Notes: a model not told the origin generated them from the letters alone. A stretch of DNA of 64,000 nucleotides from Rubrivirga sp. SAORIC476 (GCF_002283555.1 NZ_MVOI01000004.1:62001-126000), one strand, 5' to 3'; positions 1 to 9,473 are shown, counted from the stretch's first letter. Numbers and translations: made by a program.

Positions 1-622
1 CCGCCCACATCGCGAGCCCGGACAGCAGCGGGACCCGGAAGTTGTCGTTGATGGGGATCGGCAGCGCCTCCAGCACCGCGCCGGTCACCGCGCCGATGAC
101 GCAGACGAGGGGCGTCAGCCCCGCACCCGGCCAGGCCGCGACGGCGAGGCCGGTCCCGAGGGCGGCCACCGCGTAGGCTGAACTTCCCTCCACCGACTTC
201 GGCGAGCGGGGCCACTTCGTCCGCCCGAGCTTGCGGCCCACGACGGCCGCGGCCCCATCGCCGACCATCAGCATTGCGAGCGCAGCGGCGCCCACTCCGG
301 GAGGAAACACCCACGCGCACACGGCGGCCGAGAGAAACATCCACACGCCGCCGTTGAACACCAGCGGACCGCCGAACGCGGGGATCTCCTCCGGCCGCAT
401 CATCCACCCGAACGCGCGTTCGACCAGCACCTCGTGTACGGCCGGGATCCGCTGCCGGGCGATGTCCAGTGCCACGGCCATCACGGCGAGGCTGGTGAGG
501 ACGATCCGGGCGAGCGGGGTCGGGAGGACGAGCAGCCCCGCCGGGAGCGCGAGCGCGCCCAGGTGGATGGCCTTGCGCTGCAGCTCGGCCGAGTAGGGAA
601 GGACGGGTGGGGAGTCGCTCAC
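1..622 (-). CDS. SEC59/DGK1/VTE5-family CTP-dependent lipid kinase-like protein (3' end beyond window)
   Basis: The reverse strand reads as an open frame from a GTG codon at 620-622 to the window edge, about 207 residues with the C-terminus missing. It is a hydrophobic, multi-spanning sequence. Its centre carries the motif series of the dolichol kinase/diacylglycerol kinase/phytol kinase superfamily: GDGAAAVVGRKLGRTKW followed by a KSVEGS motif. The remainder ends in a run containing ALPIPINDNFRVPLLSG, which also resembles this superfamily. Members phosphorylate a membrane polyprenol or diglyceride, usually with CTP; the substrate here cannot be told. It is transcribed divergently from the hydrolase at 677. 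A nearer ATG is not obvious, so the GTG start is an inference. Confidence 0.72.
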   Translation of the reverse strand, partial: MSDSPPVLPYSAELQRKAIHLGALALPAGLLVLPTPLARIVLTSLAVMAVALDIARQRIPAVHEVLVERAFGWMMRPEEIPAFGGPLVFNGGVWMFLSAAVCAWVFPPGVGAAALAMLMVGDGAAAVVGRKLGRTKWPRSPKSVEGSSAYAVAALGTGLAVAAWPGAGLTPLVCVIGAVTGAVLEALPIPINDNFRVPLLSGLAMWA

Positions 623-676
623 GCCGGAACTTACGCGGCGCCCCTCTCCGTTCCGACCCGCCCCACCGATCGATCC

Positions 677-1537
677 ATGCGTCTCTCCGCTCTCCTCATG
701 CTGGTCGCGCTGGCAGCCTGCCAGTCCACCCCCGACGATGCCGCCGAAATGCGCCGCCAGCACGACGGGGACGCGCCGACCGCGTCCGCCGCGACCGACG
801 GCGCCGGCACGCTCGCGGTCGTCTCCGAGCGGGTGACGTACGCGACCGCGGGCGGGCAGACGGTGACGGGCGTGCTCGCTCGGCCCGAGGGGGCCGAGAC
901 GGGGGTGCCGGGCGTCGTGGTCATCCACGAGTGGTGGGGGCTGAACGACAACGTCGAGGCGATGGCGCGGCAACTCGCGGCGCAGGGCTACCTCGCCCTG
1001 GCGGTGGACCTGTACGGCGGCGAGGTCGCCACCGACCCCGACGGCGCGATGGCGCTCATGCGGACTGCGATGGGACAGGAGGTCGCGCTCACGGAGAACC
1101 TCGCGCAGGCCGTCGCCTTCCTCGCCGACGACCTGGGGGCACCGCGGGTCGGCGTGATCGGCTGGTGCTTCGGGGGGATGTGGTCGCTCCGGACGGCCCT
1201 CGCCGCGTCCGACCGCGTCGACGCGACGGTGATCTATTACGGCCGTCCCGTCACCGACCCCGCTCGCCTCGGCGTGCTGACGGCCCCCGTGCTCGCGCAC
1301 TTCGGCGGCGCCGACGACTCGATTCCGGCCGACACCGTGGCGGCGTTCGAGGCGGCGCTGGCCGAGTCGGGCGTGCCGCACTCGGTGTACACCTACGCGG
1401 GCGCCCCCCACGCCTTCGCGAACCCGTCCGGGCAGGCCTACGCCCCGGAGGCCGCAGAACTCGCCTGGGACCGGACTACAGGCTTCCTCGCCGACGCCCT
1501 TCAGCCCCCCGCCGCGGCGGACGAGGTCGCCGACTGA
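677..1537 (+). CDS. dienelactone hydrolase family lipoprotein
   Basis: An alpha/beta hydrolase of the dienelactone hydrolase family, 286 residues. The start at 677 is chosen because it gives a signal peptide ending in a lipobox (LVALAAC), whereas the longer frame upstream gives none. The mature domain begins near residue 55. It shows the oxyanion-side HEWWGLND motif and a cysteine nucleophile elbow GWCFGG near residue 170, with an Asp in the FGGADD region and a His in the APHAFAN motif completing a Cys-Asp-His triad. Family members open lactone rings or act on small esters; the natural substrate is unknown. Export to the envelope as a lipoprotein is less usual than the cytoplasmic form. Its last 37 bases overlap the 3' end of thiE on the opposite strand. 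Confidence 0.88.
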   Translation: MRLSALLMLVALAACQSTPDDAAEMRRQHDGDAPTASAATDGAGTLAVVSERVTYATAGGQTVTGVLARPEGAETGVPGVVVIHEWWGLNDNVEAMARQLAAQGYLALAVDLYGGEVATDPDGAMALMRTAMGQEVALTENLAQAVAFLADDLGAPRVGVIGWCFGGMWSLRTALAASDRVDATVIYYGRPVTDPARLGVLTAPVLAHFGGADDSIPADTVAAFEAALAESGVPHSVYTYAGAPHAFANPSGQAYAPEAAELAWDRTTGFLADALQPPAAADEVAD

Positions 1538-2172
1538 ACCCACGCGTCGATCTCAGCGCGGAAGACGGCCGTCGCCGCGGTCGGGTCGTCGGCCATCGTG
1601 ACTGCGGAGAGTACCGCGACGCCCCAGGCGCCCGCATCGAGGCAGGGGCCGACGCGCGCCGGTGTGATCCCGGCGATCGCGATCACCGGAATGCCCACGC
1701 CCGCGCACGTCTCGGCCAGCCCGTCGAGCCCTTTGACGGACGCGGGATTGGCCTTCGACGAGGTCGGGAAAACCGGCCCGAAGCCGATGTAGTCGGCCCC
1801 CTCGGCCTCGGCGCGGCGGGCGGCGTCGAGCGTGGTCGCGGTGGCGCCGATGACGAATGACTCCCCGAGGCGGTCCGCGAGGCGACGCGCATGCCGGACC
1901 GGCAGGTCGGACTCGCCGAGGTGGACGCCCGCAGCTCCCGTCGCCAGCGCGAGGTCGAGGTGGTCGTCCACGAGGCACGGGACGTTCCCCGTGCGGCAGG
2001 CCGCGACGGTCGGCTCCAGGAGGCGCAGCCGCTCGCGAGGCGAGCCGGGCTTGTGGCGGAACTGGACGGCGTCAGCGCCCCCGGCGGCGGCCGCCGCTGC
2101 GATCTCGGCGTGGGACCAGCGCTGCTGATGGTCGGTGTCGGTGAGGACGTGGAGTCGCCCGATAGAAGGCAT
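1501..2172 (-). CDS. thiE: thiamine phosphate synthase
   Basis: Joins HMP-pyrophosphate and thiazole phosphate to give thiamine phosphate in the cytoplasm. The protein is 223 residues, close to the family norm, with the TIM-barrel signatures QFRHK near residue 37, a VDDHLDLAL segment, GVHLGESDLP, GFGPVFPTSSKA (phosphate-binding) and the closing IAIAGITPA and GVAVLSAV strands. The start at 2172 (MPSIGRLHV) was chosen because the first beta strand follows directly; the longer upstream frame runs antisense to the receiver gene. No other thiamine gene is nearby. The 3' end overlaps the dienelactone hydrolase gene convergently. Confidence 0.92.
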   Translation of the reverse strand: MPSIGRLHVLTDTDHQQRWSHAEIAAAAAAGGADAVQFRHKPGSPRERLRLLEPTVAACRTGNVPCLVDDHLDLALATGAAGVHLGESDLPVRHARRLADRLGESFVIGATATTLDAARRAEAEGADYIGFGPVFPTSSKANPASVKGLDGLAETCAGVGIPVIAIAGITPARVGPCLDAGAWGVAVLSAVTMADDPTAATAVFRAEIDAWVQSATSSAAAGG

Positions 2173-2278
2173 GGGATGCGTTCGAGGAGGAAGGGGGGAA
2201 GATCGGGTGCCCTCGCCGGAAGTGCCGCGCCTCGACCTCCCGCGCTCCGTACGTTGCCATAGCACCGATCCCTTTCTG

Positions 2279-2671
2279 ATGTCTACCACTCCCACCCGCG
2301 CCCTGGTCGTCGACGATGAGTCGGACGTCCAGTTTCTGTTCACCCAGAAGTTCCGCCGGGAGGTCCGGAAGGGGCTCCTCGAGTTCATCTTCGCCACGAG
2401 CGGGGAGGAGGCGCTGGGGAAGCTGCGTTCCGGCGAGGCCGCCGACGTCGTGGTGGTGCTCTCGGACATCAACATGCCGGGGATGAGCGGGCTCGACCTG
2501 CTCGCTACGGTCACGGCCGAGTTCCCGGACAAGCAGGTCTACATGGTCACGGCGTACGACGACGGTCAGTTGGAGGCGACCGCGTTGGAAAGTGGGGCGC
2601 GCGGGTACCTCACCAAGCCCATCGATTTCAACAGCCTCAAGGGTGAGGTGTTCGGGCTGGAGACGGCCTGA
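2279..2671 (+). CDS. single-domain response regulator (CheY-like receiver)
   Basis: A 130-residue stand-alone receiver domain. It has the acidic pair in VVDDES near residue 12, the phospho-acceptor aspartate in LSDINMPGMSG, the switch Thr in VTAYDD and the conserved lysine in LTKPID. There is no output domain, so it probably works by protein contact or as a phosphate shuttle or sink. It lies about 100 bp upstream of the giant hybrid kinase in the same direction, and a second regulator with a DNA-binding domain follows the kinase. The three are likely one signalling module; which receiver the kinase prefers is not visible. Confidence 0.9.
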   Translation: MSTTPTRALVVDDESDVQFLFTQKFRREVRKGLLEFIFATSGEEALGKLRSGEAADVVVVLSDINMPGMSGLDLLATVTAEFPDKQVYMVTAYDDGQLEATALESGARGYLTKPIDFNSLKGEVFGLETA

Positions 2672-2775
2672 GGCCATTCTCTACCGAGGAGAGGTGATCC
2701 TTTCGTGTGTGCGAGGGTACGTAGGGAGATGCGGCGCCGAGTCCTGGCCGTCGCGCTCCTGCTCCTCAGGTTGTG

Positions 2776-5700
2776 ATGACTTCAGACGCCGATCCTCCTG
2801 CTCCCGACCCGTTCGACGAGCACGAGACGGCTTCGGAGGCGGAGGCTGGCCCTGAGGCGGTGACGCGTCGAGAAGGGGTGGGATTTCCGGTGGTCGGGAT
2901 CGGCGCGTCGGCCGGCGGGCTGCGGGCGTTCCAGGCGTTCTTCTCGGCGCTGCCGCCGCAGCCGAACATGGCGTTCGTGCTCGTCCAGCACCTCTCGCCG
3001 GATCACGAGAGCCAGCTGGCGGAGCTGGTCCAGTCGCAGACGCAGCTGTCGGTGGCGCAGGTCGAGGATCACCCGGTCGTCCAGGCAGACCACGTGTATG
3101 TGATCCCGCCGGGCAAGCACCTGGAGATCCACGACGGCGAACTCCGGCTCGTCGGTCCTGATGCGGACCGGGGGCGTCCCTCGGCCGTCGATCGATTCTT
3201 TCGTACGCTCGCCGAGGACATGGGCGACCGCGCGGTCGCCATCGTGCTCTCCGGCACTGGAAGCGATGGAGCCCTCGGGCTGAAGACCGTCAAGGAGCGT
3301 GGCGGGCTCACGATGGTGCAGGACCCCGCCGAGGCGGACTACGACGGGATGCCGCGGAGCGCCGTCGCCACGGGCCTCGCGGACGTGGTCGGGTCGGCGA
3401 CCGACCTCGCGCGCATGCTGATCGAGGTGCGTGTGACGGCGGACCGGATTGGCCTCCCGAGCGACACCGAGAAGCCGACCGCCTACCGAGCCGTCCTGAC
3501 GCATCTCCGGAACCGCACCGGGCACGACTTCTCCGACTACAAGCCCTCCACCATCCGCCGTCGCCTCGCCCGTCGGCTGCAAGTCAACGGGCTGGCGTCG
3601 CTGGACGCGTACCTCGCCTTTCTCAAGGCGACCCCCGCCGAGTCGGTCGCCCTCCTCCGCGACGTGCTCATCTCGGTCACACAGTTCTTTCGCGACCCCG
3701 GCGCCTACGAGGCACTGGAGCAGGACATCATCCCCGGCTTGTTCGAGGGCAAGACGCGCGGCGAGACCGTCCGCGTCTGGGTGCCGGGGTGTGCGACCGG
3801 GGAGGAGGCCTACTCCATCGCGATGTTGCTGCTGGAGCACCGGGACCGGACCGATGCGCCTGTAGAGCTCCAGGTGTTCGCGACCGACATCGACGAGGGG
3901 GCCCTTCAGAAGGCGCGCGACGGGATCTACCCGATGGCGGCGACCAGCGACCTCACGGTGGCGCGGCAGAAGGCGTTCTTCGAGGAGGAGCCCAGCGGCA
4001 TCCGCGTCAAGGCCTCGCTGAGGGACGTCGTGCTGTTCGCCCGGCACAACGTGATCTCGGACCCGCCGTTTTCGAGACTGGACCTGATCTCGTGCCGCAA
4101 CGTTCTCATCTACCTCAACCGCTCCCTACAGCGGCGCGTGTTGATCGCCTTCCACTACGCCCTCGTGGATCGGGGCGTGGTGTTCGTCGGAGGCTCGGAG
4201 GGCGTGGACGCGCTCGGGAAGGGGTTCAAGGAGGTCGACAAGTACGCTCGGATCTACCGGCGTCGCAACGTCGTGCTGGGAGGCGAGAGGCGCGAACGGT
4301 TCCTGGGCAGGGCCAGGCCCAAGCAGGTCGCGGTACCCGTTCCCGCCCGGACGGAGGCCGACTTCGTCGACCGGTATGCGGCGTGGACGGCTGCGACGTA
4401 TGGCCCGCCTCGCATCGTGGTCGACGAGCACCACGAGGTCTCGCATGTCTTCGGCGGGGCGAGCAAGTACCTGCGGGAGAGGGAGGGGCCGGTCACGCAG
4501 AACATCATCGACAAGGTCCTCCGAGCGTTCCGCCTCGACCTCCGGGCTGCGCTCAGTCTGGTGTTCCGAACGGGGGAGTCCACCGATACCCGATTCCACC
4601 GGGTCACCCTCGGGACGGACGTTCGCTACGTGCGTCTCCACGTCGGGCCGGTCGGAGAGCCCGTGTCAGAGAGCGGGTTGGCCGAGGTCGTCTTCATCGA
4701 ACTCGACCCGGCGTCGCTGGAGAGTCTGTCCAAGGGCATCCTGGACACCGCCGAGGGAGAGCAGGACCAGGACCATCCCGCACTCGCGCGACTGGAGGAC
4801 GAGGTGCGCCAGACGCGGGAGCGCCTCCAGGCCACCATCGAGGAGCAGGTGACCTCGAACGAGGAGCTGAAGGCCTCCAACGAGGAACTGCAGTCGATGA
4901 ACGAGGAGCTGCAGTCCACCTCGGAGGAACTCGAGACCTCCCGCGAAGAGCTCCAGTCGATCAACGAGGAGCTGCACACCGTCAACCAGGAGCTGAAGAA
5001 CAAGGTCGATGAGCTGACGCGGTCGAACGCTGACCTGGCGAACCTCATCGCCTCGACGGAGATCGCGACCATCTTCCTCGACCACCGGCTGCGGGTGGTC
5101 CGCTACACGCCCGCGGCGGCGACGCTCTTCAACCTCATCCCCGGCGACCTCGGGCGCCCGTTCGAGCACCTCACGCATCGCCTCGAACACGACGACTTGC
5201 CGGGCCTGGTCCAGGGAGTGCTCGGCTCCTTGCGACCGGCGGAGGTGGAGGTGGAGGGAGGCCACAACCGGGCGTTCAGCGTCCGCGCCATCCCGTACCG
5301 CACGGCCGACGACCGGATCGACGGCGTGGTGGTGTCGGTGATCGACGTGACCTCGTTGAAGCGGGCCCAGCAGGAGAGCGCCCGCCGGGCCCACCAGCAG
5401 GAGGCGGTCTCCTCCCTCGGTCAGTTCGCGCTCCGCGCGACGTCCCTCGACGACGTGTTCGACCGGGCCGTGCACCTGGCGGCGGAGGCGCTCGGGGCGG
5501 AGCTGGCCAAGATCCTGTCCCACGACCCTGGTGCGGGCGTGCTTCGGCTCGAAGCCGGAGTCGGGTGGCCCGAGGGGGCGGTCGGGTCGGCCACGGTCCC
5601 CGACAACCAGGGCTCTCAGGCGGGCTTCACCCTCCTGTCCCAGCGCCCGGTGCTCGTCCCCGATCTGGCCCGCGAGGCCCGATTCGAGGGGCCGGCGTTG

Positions 5701-7734
5701 CTCCTCGACAACGGCGTCGAGAGCGGCATCAGCGTCGTCATCCCCGGGGACGAGCGGCGTCCATACGGGGTGCTGGGCGTCCATGCGCGGACGACGCGCT
5801 CGTTCTCCGAGGACGACGGCCGGTTCGTGGAGGCCCTGGCCAACGTCGTCGGCGAGGCGATCCGGCGGCACCGGGACGAGATCACCATCCGCGAGCAACT
5901 CGGGGAGATCGAGGCCATCTACGCCTCGGCGCCCGTCGGCCTGGCCACGTTCGACCGGGACCTGCGCTACATCCGCATCAACCGACAGCTCGCAGCGATC
6001 AACGGCTCGCCGCCCGAGGCGCACATCGGCCGGACCGCAAAGGACATGGTGCCGGGCCTCGGCGCGTCGCTGTATGCGATGTACCGACAGGTCCTCGAGT
6101 CCGGCGAACCCATCGAGCAGGTCGAGATCCGGGGATCGACGTCCAGCGAGGCGGGCCCCGACCACATCTGGCTCGCAACCTTCGCCCCGTGGTTCGACGC
6201 CGATGGCACCGTGCTCGGAGTCAGCGCGGCCGTCCAGGACATCACCGCGCGGAAGCGACAGGAGGAGGCACTCGCCGAGACCACGCGGCTCCTCGAACTG
6301 GCGATGTCGAGCGGTGGGCTCGGAAGCTTCGTGATGCCGGTCACGGGTCGGCGGTCGCAGATCACCTACGACGAGCAGGCCCAGGCGTTGCTCGACCTCC
6401 CGCGCGCCACCCCCCGCTCGATCCTGGACCGACGCATCCACGCCGGTGACCTCGACGCGTTCAGGAAGGCGGTCGACACCGCCTGCGGACTCGGCTCGGG
6501 CGACGACGCCTCCTCGCTGTCCGCCGAGTTCCGCTACCATCACCCCGACGGCCGGACGATGTGGATCGCGGCGCGAGGTCTCTGCACCCAGATGGAGGAG
6601 GGGCCGGCGCGCCTGACCGGCGTGCTGTTCGATGTCACGGGCTTGAAGGAAGCTGAAGCCCAGCTCCGCCGCCAACTCACCGAGATGGACGCCTACTTCG
6701 ACTCCGCTCCGGTGGGGATCGCGGTCTTCGACGCGGCGGGGGATCTGATCCGGGCCAACATGCAGCTGAACGCGTTCCTGGGGCGATCCGAGGACTCACC
6801 GATCGAGGCCCTCGGCGAGCGCGTGGCAGGGGTGCTCGATCCGATGCTACGGAGCGTTCTCGCGGGCGGAGAGCCCGTCCGCAACGTCGCTCTGTCCATG
6901 CCCGGCGCCAGCACGGCGGCGGGTTCGGGGTCGGAGTGGCTCGTCAGCCTCGTCCCCCTCCTGGACGAGGGCGTCCCGGACGGCGCGATGTGCGTGGTCC
7001 AGGATGTCACGGCGCTGCAGCAGGCCCTGGCCCGGTTGGAGATGCTGACGGCCGAGCTGGAGGCGCGCGTCGCGATGCGAACGGCAGAAGTCCGCCGCCT
7101 CGTCGGCGACCTCACCGAGGCGGAGCGGCGCGAGCGTGGGCGCGTCGCGCAGGTCCTCCACGACGACCTCCAGCAGCTCCTCTACGCCGTCCAGTTCAAG
7201 ATCGAGGCCATGCGTGATCCCGCCGATGAGCGCGTGGCCGCCCTGCTCGAACAGGCCGACGAACTCGTCGGCCGCGCCGTCCATGTGACGCGCACGCTCT
7301 CCGTGGACCTGCGCCCGCCCGTGCTCAAGGGCGAGGGGCTCGACCGCACGTTCGAGTGGCTCGGGCAGCGCATGCGAGAGGCGTACGGGATCGACGTCAC
7401 CGTCGAGGCCGACACGCCGATTCTGGCGGGCAAGACGGTCCAGGTGCTCCTGTTCCAGATCGTCCGGGAGCTTCTCTTCAACGTCGTCAAGCACGCCGGC
7501 ACGTTAGCGGCGACGGTACGCGTGGAGGCCGCCTCCGCCGAGCGCGTCCGGGTTGTCGTTACCGACACTGGGGCGGGCTTCGTGCCGAGCGAGGTCGAGA
7601 GCCAGGGTGATTCGCAGGGCGCAGGCCTGCTGAGCGTTCGGGAGCGGATCCGGTTGGTGGGCGGGACCGTCACATTCCATTCGGTCCCTCGTCAAGGAAC
7701 GTCCATCGACATCGAGTGTCCTCTGAACCTGTAG
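2776..7734 (+). CDS. CheB-CheR-PAS/GAF hybrid histidine kinase
   Basis: A ~1652-residue cytoplasmic sensor. Order, with approximate residues: CheB methylesterase 35-220 (GIGASAGG serine, QHLSPDH histidine, SGTGSDGA aspartate); CheR methyltransferase 235-490 (SVTQFFRD, CATGEEAYSIA SAM site, SCRNVLIYLN); a Glu-rich coiled coil 675-757 made of repeated SNEELQS/T heptads; a PAS domain 758-862; GAF 875-1033; three more PAS domains ~1040-1416; a HisKA_3-type DHp helix with the phospho-accepting His near 1462 in VLHDDLQQLL; and a C-terminal HATPase with the N box NVVKHAG and TGAGF. No transmembrane segment is seen. ATG 2776 is preceded by an in-frame GTG at 2773. No chemoreceptor, cheA or cheW is in the window, so the CheB/CheR parts probably serve a non-motility role. 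Confidence 0.93.
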   Translation: MTSDADPPAPDPFDEHETASEAEAGPEAVTRREGVGFPVVGIGASAGGLRAFQAFFSALPPQPNMAFVLVQHLSPDHESQLAELVQSQTQLSVAQVEDHPVVQADHVYVIPPGKHLEIHDGELRLVGPDADRGRPSAVDRFFRTLAEDMGDRAVAIVLSGTGSDGALGLKTVKERGGLTMVQDPAEADYDGMPRSAVATGLADVVGSATDLARMLIEVRVTADRIGLPSDTEKPTAYRAVLTHLRNRTGHDFSDYKPSTIRRRLARRLQVNGLASLDAYLAFLKATPAESVALLRDVLISVTQFFRDPGAYEALEQDIIPGLFEGKTRGETVRVWVPGCATGEEAYSIAMLLLEHRDRTDAPVELQVFATDIDEGALQKARDGIYPMAATSDLTVARQKAFFEEEPSGIRVKASLRDVVLFARHNVISDPPFSRLDLISCRNVLIYLNRSLQRRVLIAFHYALVDRGVVFVGGSEGVDALGKGFKEVDKYARIYRRRNVVLGGERRERFLGRARPKQVAVPVPARTEADFVDRYAAWTAATYGPPRIVVDEHHEVSHVFGGASKYLREREGPVTQNIIDKVLRAFRLDLRAALSLVFRTGESTDTRFHRVTLGTDVRYVRLHVGPVGEPVSESGLAEVVFIELDPASLESLSKGILDTAEGEQDQDHPALARLEDEVRQTRERLQATIEEQVTSNEELKASNEELQSMNEELQSTSEELETSREELQSINEELHTVNQELKNKVDELTRSNADLANLIASTEIATIFLDHRLRVVRYTPAAATLFNLIPGDLGRPFEHLTHRLEHDDLPGLVQGVLGSLRPAEVEVEGGHNRAFSVRAIPYRTADDRIDGVVVSVIDVTSLKRAQQESARRAHQQEAVSSLGQFALRATSLDDVFDRAVHLAAEALGAELAKILSHDPGAGVLRLEAGVGWPEGAVGSATVPDNQGSQAGFTLLSQRPVLVPDLAREARFEGPALLLDNGVESGISVVIPGDERRPYGVLGVHARTTRSFSEDDGRFVEALANVVGEAIRRHRDEITIREQLGEIEAIYASAPVGLATFDRDLRYIRINRQLAAINGSPPEAHIGRTAKDMVPGLGASLYAMYRQVLESGEPIEQVEIRGSTSSEAGPDHIWLATFAPWFDADGTVLGVSAAVQDITARKRQEEALAETTRLLELAMSSGGLGSFVMPVTGRRSQITYDEQAQALLDLPRATPRSILDRRIHAGDLDAFRKAVDTACGLGSGDDASSLSAEFRYHHPDGRTMWIAARGLCTQMEEGPARLTGVLFDVTGLKEAEAQLRRQLTEMDAYFDSAPVGIAVFDAAGDLIRANMQLNAFLGRSEDSPIEALGERVAGVLDPMLRSVLAGGEPVRNVALSMPGASTAAGSGSEWLVSLVPLLDEGVPDGAMCVVQDVTALQQALARLEMLTAELEARVAMRTAEVRRLVGDLTEAERRERGRVAQVLHDDLQQLLYAVQFKIEAMRDPADERVAALLEQADELVGRAVHVTRTLSVDLRPPVLKGEGLDRTFEWLGQRMREAYGIDVTVEADTPILAGKTVQVLLFQIVRELLFNVVKHAGTLAATVRVEAASAERVRVVVTDTGAGFVPSEVESQGDSQGAGLLSVRERIRLVGGTVTFHSVPRQGTSIDIECPLNL

Positions 7735-7840
7735 CCCTCGACCCGCCGGCCGGGCCGAGCGAGGCTGCTCGTCCGGCCGACGCCCCCGCTCTCCGGGACC
7801 GTCTTCTGCCCATATCGTGTGCATCGCGCACTCTCTATCC

Positions 7841-8509
7841 ATGTCCCACCGAATTTTTCTCGTCGAAGACCACCCTGTCATGCGGGAGGGGTACGTGAGC
7901 CTCCTGAATGCGGAGCCTGACCTCCACGTCGTCGCCCAGGCGGCCTCGGCCGAGGAGGGGTTCGACCTCTCCGTCGGTCTGGAGTTCGACATCGCCATCG
8001 TGGACCTGTCGCTGCCGGGCGTCAACGGGGTCGAGTTCATCAAGCGGCTGCGCTCCGTCGACCCAGACGTGAAGGTCCTCGTGGTCTCGGCGCACGACGA
8101 AGGGCTCTACGCGGAGCGGGCGCTGCGCGCGGGCGCGCGGGGGTACCTCATGAAGCACGAGTCGGCCCGGCGGTTCGTCACCGCGGTCCGCACCGTGCTG
8201 GATGGTGAGTTCTACCTCAGCGACACCCTCCAGAGCCGCTTCCTCGTCGACCGCTTCCGCCAGTCCGGGGAGACGACGCTTTCCATCGACCGGCTCACGG
8301 ACCGGGAGTTGGAGGTGTTCGAACACTTCGGGCGGGGCAAGAGCACGCGGGAGGTCGCGGAACTCCTGGGCCTGAGTCTGAAAACCATCGAGTCGCACCG
8401 CGCCAACATCAAGCAGAAGCTGGGCATCGACGGGGCGGCGGAGTTCATGCAGCGTGCGGTGGTGTGGGTCGAGTCGCCCATGCGTCCTCAGTCGCCGGAC
8501 GACGAGTAG
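7841..8509 (+). CDS. NarL/FixJ-family response regulator, LuxR-type DNA binding
   Basis: A 222-residue transcription factor with an N-terminal receiver (acidic LVEDHP, phospho-Asp in AIVDLSLPG, VVSAHDE switch, YLMKHES lysine) and a C-terminal LuxR helix-turn-helix (LTDRELEVFEHFGRGKS, then the recognition helix LSLKTIESHRANIKQKL). It starts about 105 bp after the hybrid kinase stop. HisKA_3/HATPase kinases of that type normally pair with NarL-type regulators, so it is the likely cognate output. Start 7841 puts the first beta strand (HRIFLVED) at the N-terminus. Confidence 0.93.
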   Translation: MSHRIFLVEDHPVMREGYVSLLNAEPDLHVVAQAASAEEGFDLSVGLEFDIAIVDLSLPGVNGVEFIKRLRSVDPDVKVLVVSAHDEGLYAERALRAGARGYLMKHESARRFVTAVRTVLDGEFYLSDTLQSRFLVDRFRQSGETTLSIDRLTDRELEVFEHFGRGKSTREVAELLGLSLKTIESHRANIKQKLGIDGAAEFMQRAVVWVESPMRPQSPDDE

Positions 8510-8524
8510 TCGGCCTCCGACATG

Positions 8525-9280
8525 ATGCTCCTCCTCGGCCTCGGTGTCTTGCTGGCGCAGACGGTCGCATCCGGCCCGATCCCAGCCTCGACGCGCCAAC
8601 TCGTCCTCGTGACCACGCCCGACTGGACGGCGACCTCGGGCACGCTCCAGCGCTACGAGCGCGGCGCCGAGGCGGGCTGGGTGCCGGTCGGCGACGCGGT
8701 CGCGGCGGTGGTGGGGAGGAGCGGCCTCGGGTGGGGACGGGGCCTCCACGACGCGTCCGGCCTCGTGGGGCCCAGCAAGGCGGAGGGCGACGGGCGCGCG
8801 CCCGCAGGGGTGTTTCGGTTGTCGGCGGCGTTCGGCTACGACGCGTCGCTGCCGACGGGTCTGCCGTACGTCCCTGTGCCGGGCCTCCAGTGCGTCGACG
8901 ACCCCGTGTCGGCGTCCTACAACGTCGTGCGCGCGCCCGACGACGACCCCGACTGGACGAGCCACGAGACCATGCGACGCCGGGATGGGCTGTACCGCAT
9001 CGGCGCCATCGTGGCGCACAATGGGCCCGGCGTCGATCGGGACCTCCTTCCGGCGGCGGCCTCGGTGGACGGGGCGGCCCCGGTCTCGGGCGCGGGGTCG
9101 TGCATCTTCCTGCCCGTGTGGAACGGGCCCAGGTCCACCACGGCCGGCTGCACCGCCATGGCAGATCCCGCGCTGGCGGAGATTCTCGCCTGGCTCCGAG
9201 CAGATGCCCACCCGGTTCTCGTCCAACTGCCGGCAGGGGTGAGGCGCGGACTGCAGGCGCGCTGGGCACTCCCGGAGTGA
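8525..9280 (+). CDS. L,D-transpeptidase (YkuD-type) family protein
   Basis: An exported protein of about 251 residues with a short hydrophobic leader (LLLGLGVLLAQTVA). The central region contains a KAEGDGRAPAGVFRLSAAFG motif typical of L,D-transpeptidase catalytic domains, a conserved HN pair in VAHNGPG, and a C-terminal catalytic cysteine in STTAGCTAM following GSCIFLPVW. Such enzymes cross-link peptidoglycan or attach proteins to it in the periplasm. The Cys and His residues of the active site are both present. It begins 15 bp after the response regulator gene; an alternative ATG lies at 8522. Co-regulation with the signalling module is possible but unproved. Confidence 0.8.
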   Translation: MLLLGLGVLLAQTVASGPIPASTRQLVLVTTPDWTATSGTLQRYERGAEAGWVPVGDAVAAVVGRSGLGWGRGLHDASGLVGPSKAEGDGRAPAGVFRLSAAFGYDASLPTGLPYVPVPGLQCVDDPVSASYNVVRAPDDDPDWTSHETMRRRDGLYRIGAIVAHNGPGVDRDLLPAAASVDGAAPVSGAGSCIFLPVWNGPRSTTAGCTAMADPALAEILAWLRADAHPVLVQLPAGVRRGLQARWALPE

Positions 9281-9340
9281 CCGCGAGGGGCAGGGAAAGA
9301 GCGGCTGGGTCCTCTTCACCGAGTCTCGGTGTGCGGAAGG

Positions 9341-9371
9341 TTGCCGGGCCCGCCTGCACGCCGCGTATATT
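9341..9371 (+). promoter_or_regulatory. possible promoter of tRNA-Phe
   Basis: A TTGCCG box at 9341-9346 and a TATATT box at 9366-9371 are separated by 19 bases and lie 30 bases upstream of tRNA-Phe. The -10 box stands out in a GC-rich setting. The spacer is slightly long for sigma70, so this is a tentative call. Confidence 0.4.
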
Positions 9372-9400
9372 CGCGACCCCGGTTGTTCGCAGCCGGTGCT

Positions 9401-9473
9401 GGTCGAGTAGCTCAGTTGGTAGAGCAATGGACTGAAAATCCATGTGTCGGCGGTTCAAGTCCGCCCTCGACCA
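9401..9473 (+). tRNA. tRNA-Phe (GAA)
   Basis: A complete 73-nt cloverleaf. The acceptor stem is GGTCGAG/CTCGACC, the D arm GCTC...GAGC, the anticodon stem ATGGA/TCCAT encloses CTGAAAA with anticodon GAA, and the T arm GGCGG/CCGCC encloses TTCAAGT. The discriminator base is A. The 3' CCA is not encoded; the following bases are CCCC. Confidence 0.98.

Noticed and set aside
4666-6675. 669-residue minus-strand frame inside the hybrid kinase gene
   Set aside because: Antisense to well-supported PAS and GAF domains; Arg/Leu/Val/Gly-rich with no recognisable motif.
7835-9427. 530-residue minus-strand frame
   Set aside because: Antisense to the response regulator and transpeptidase genes, both with clear motifs.
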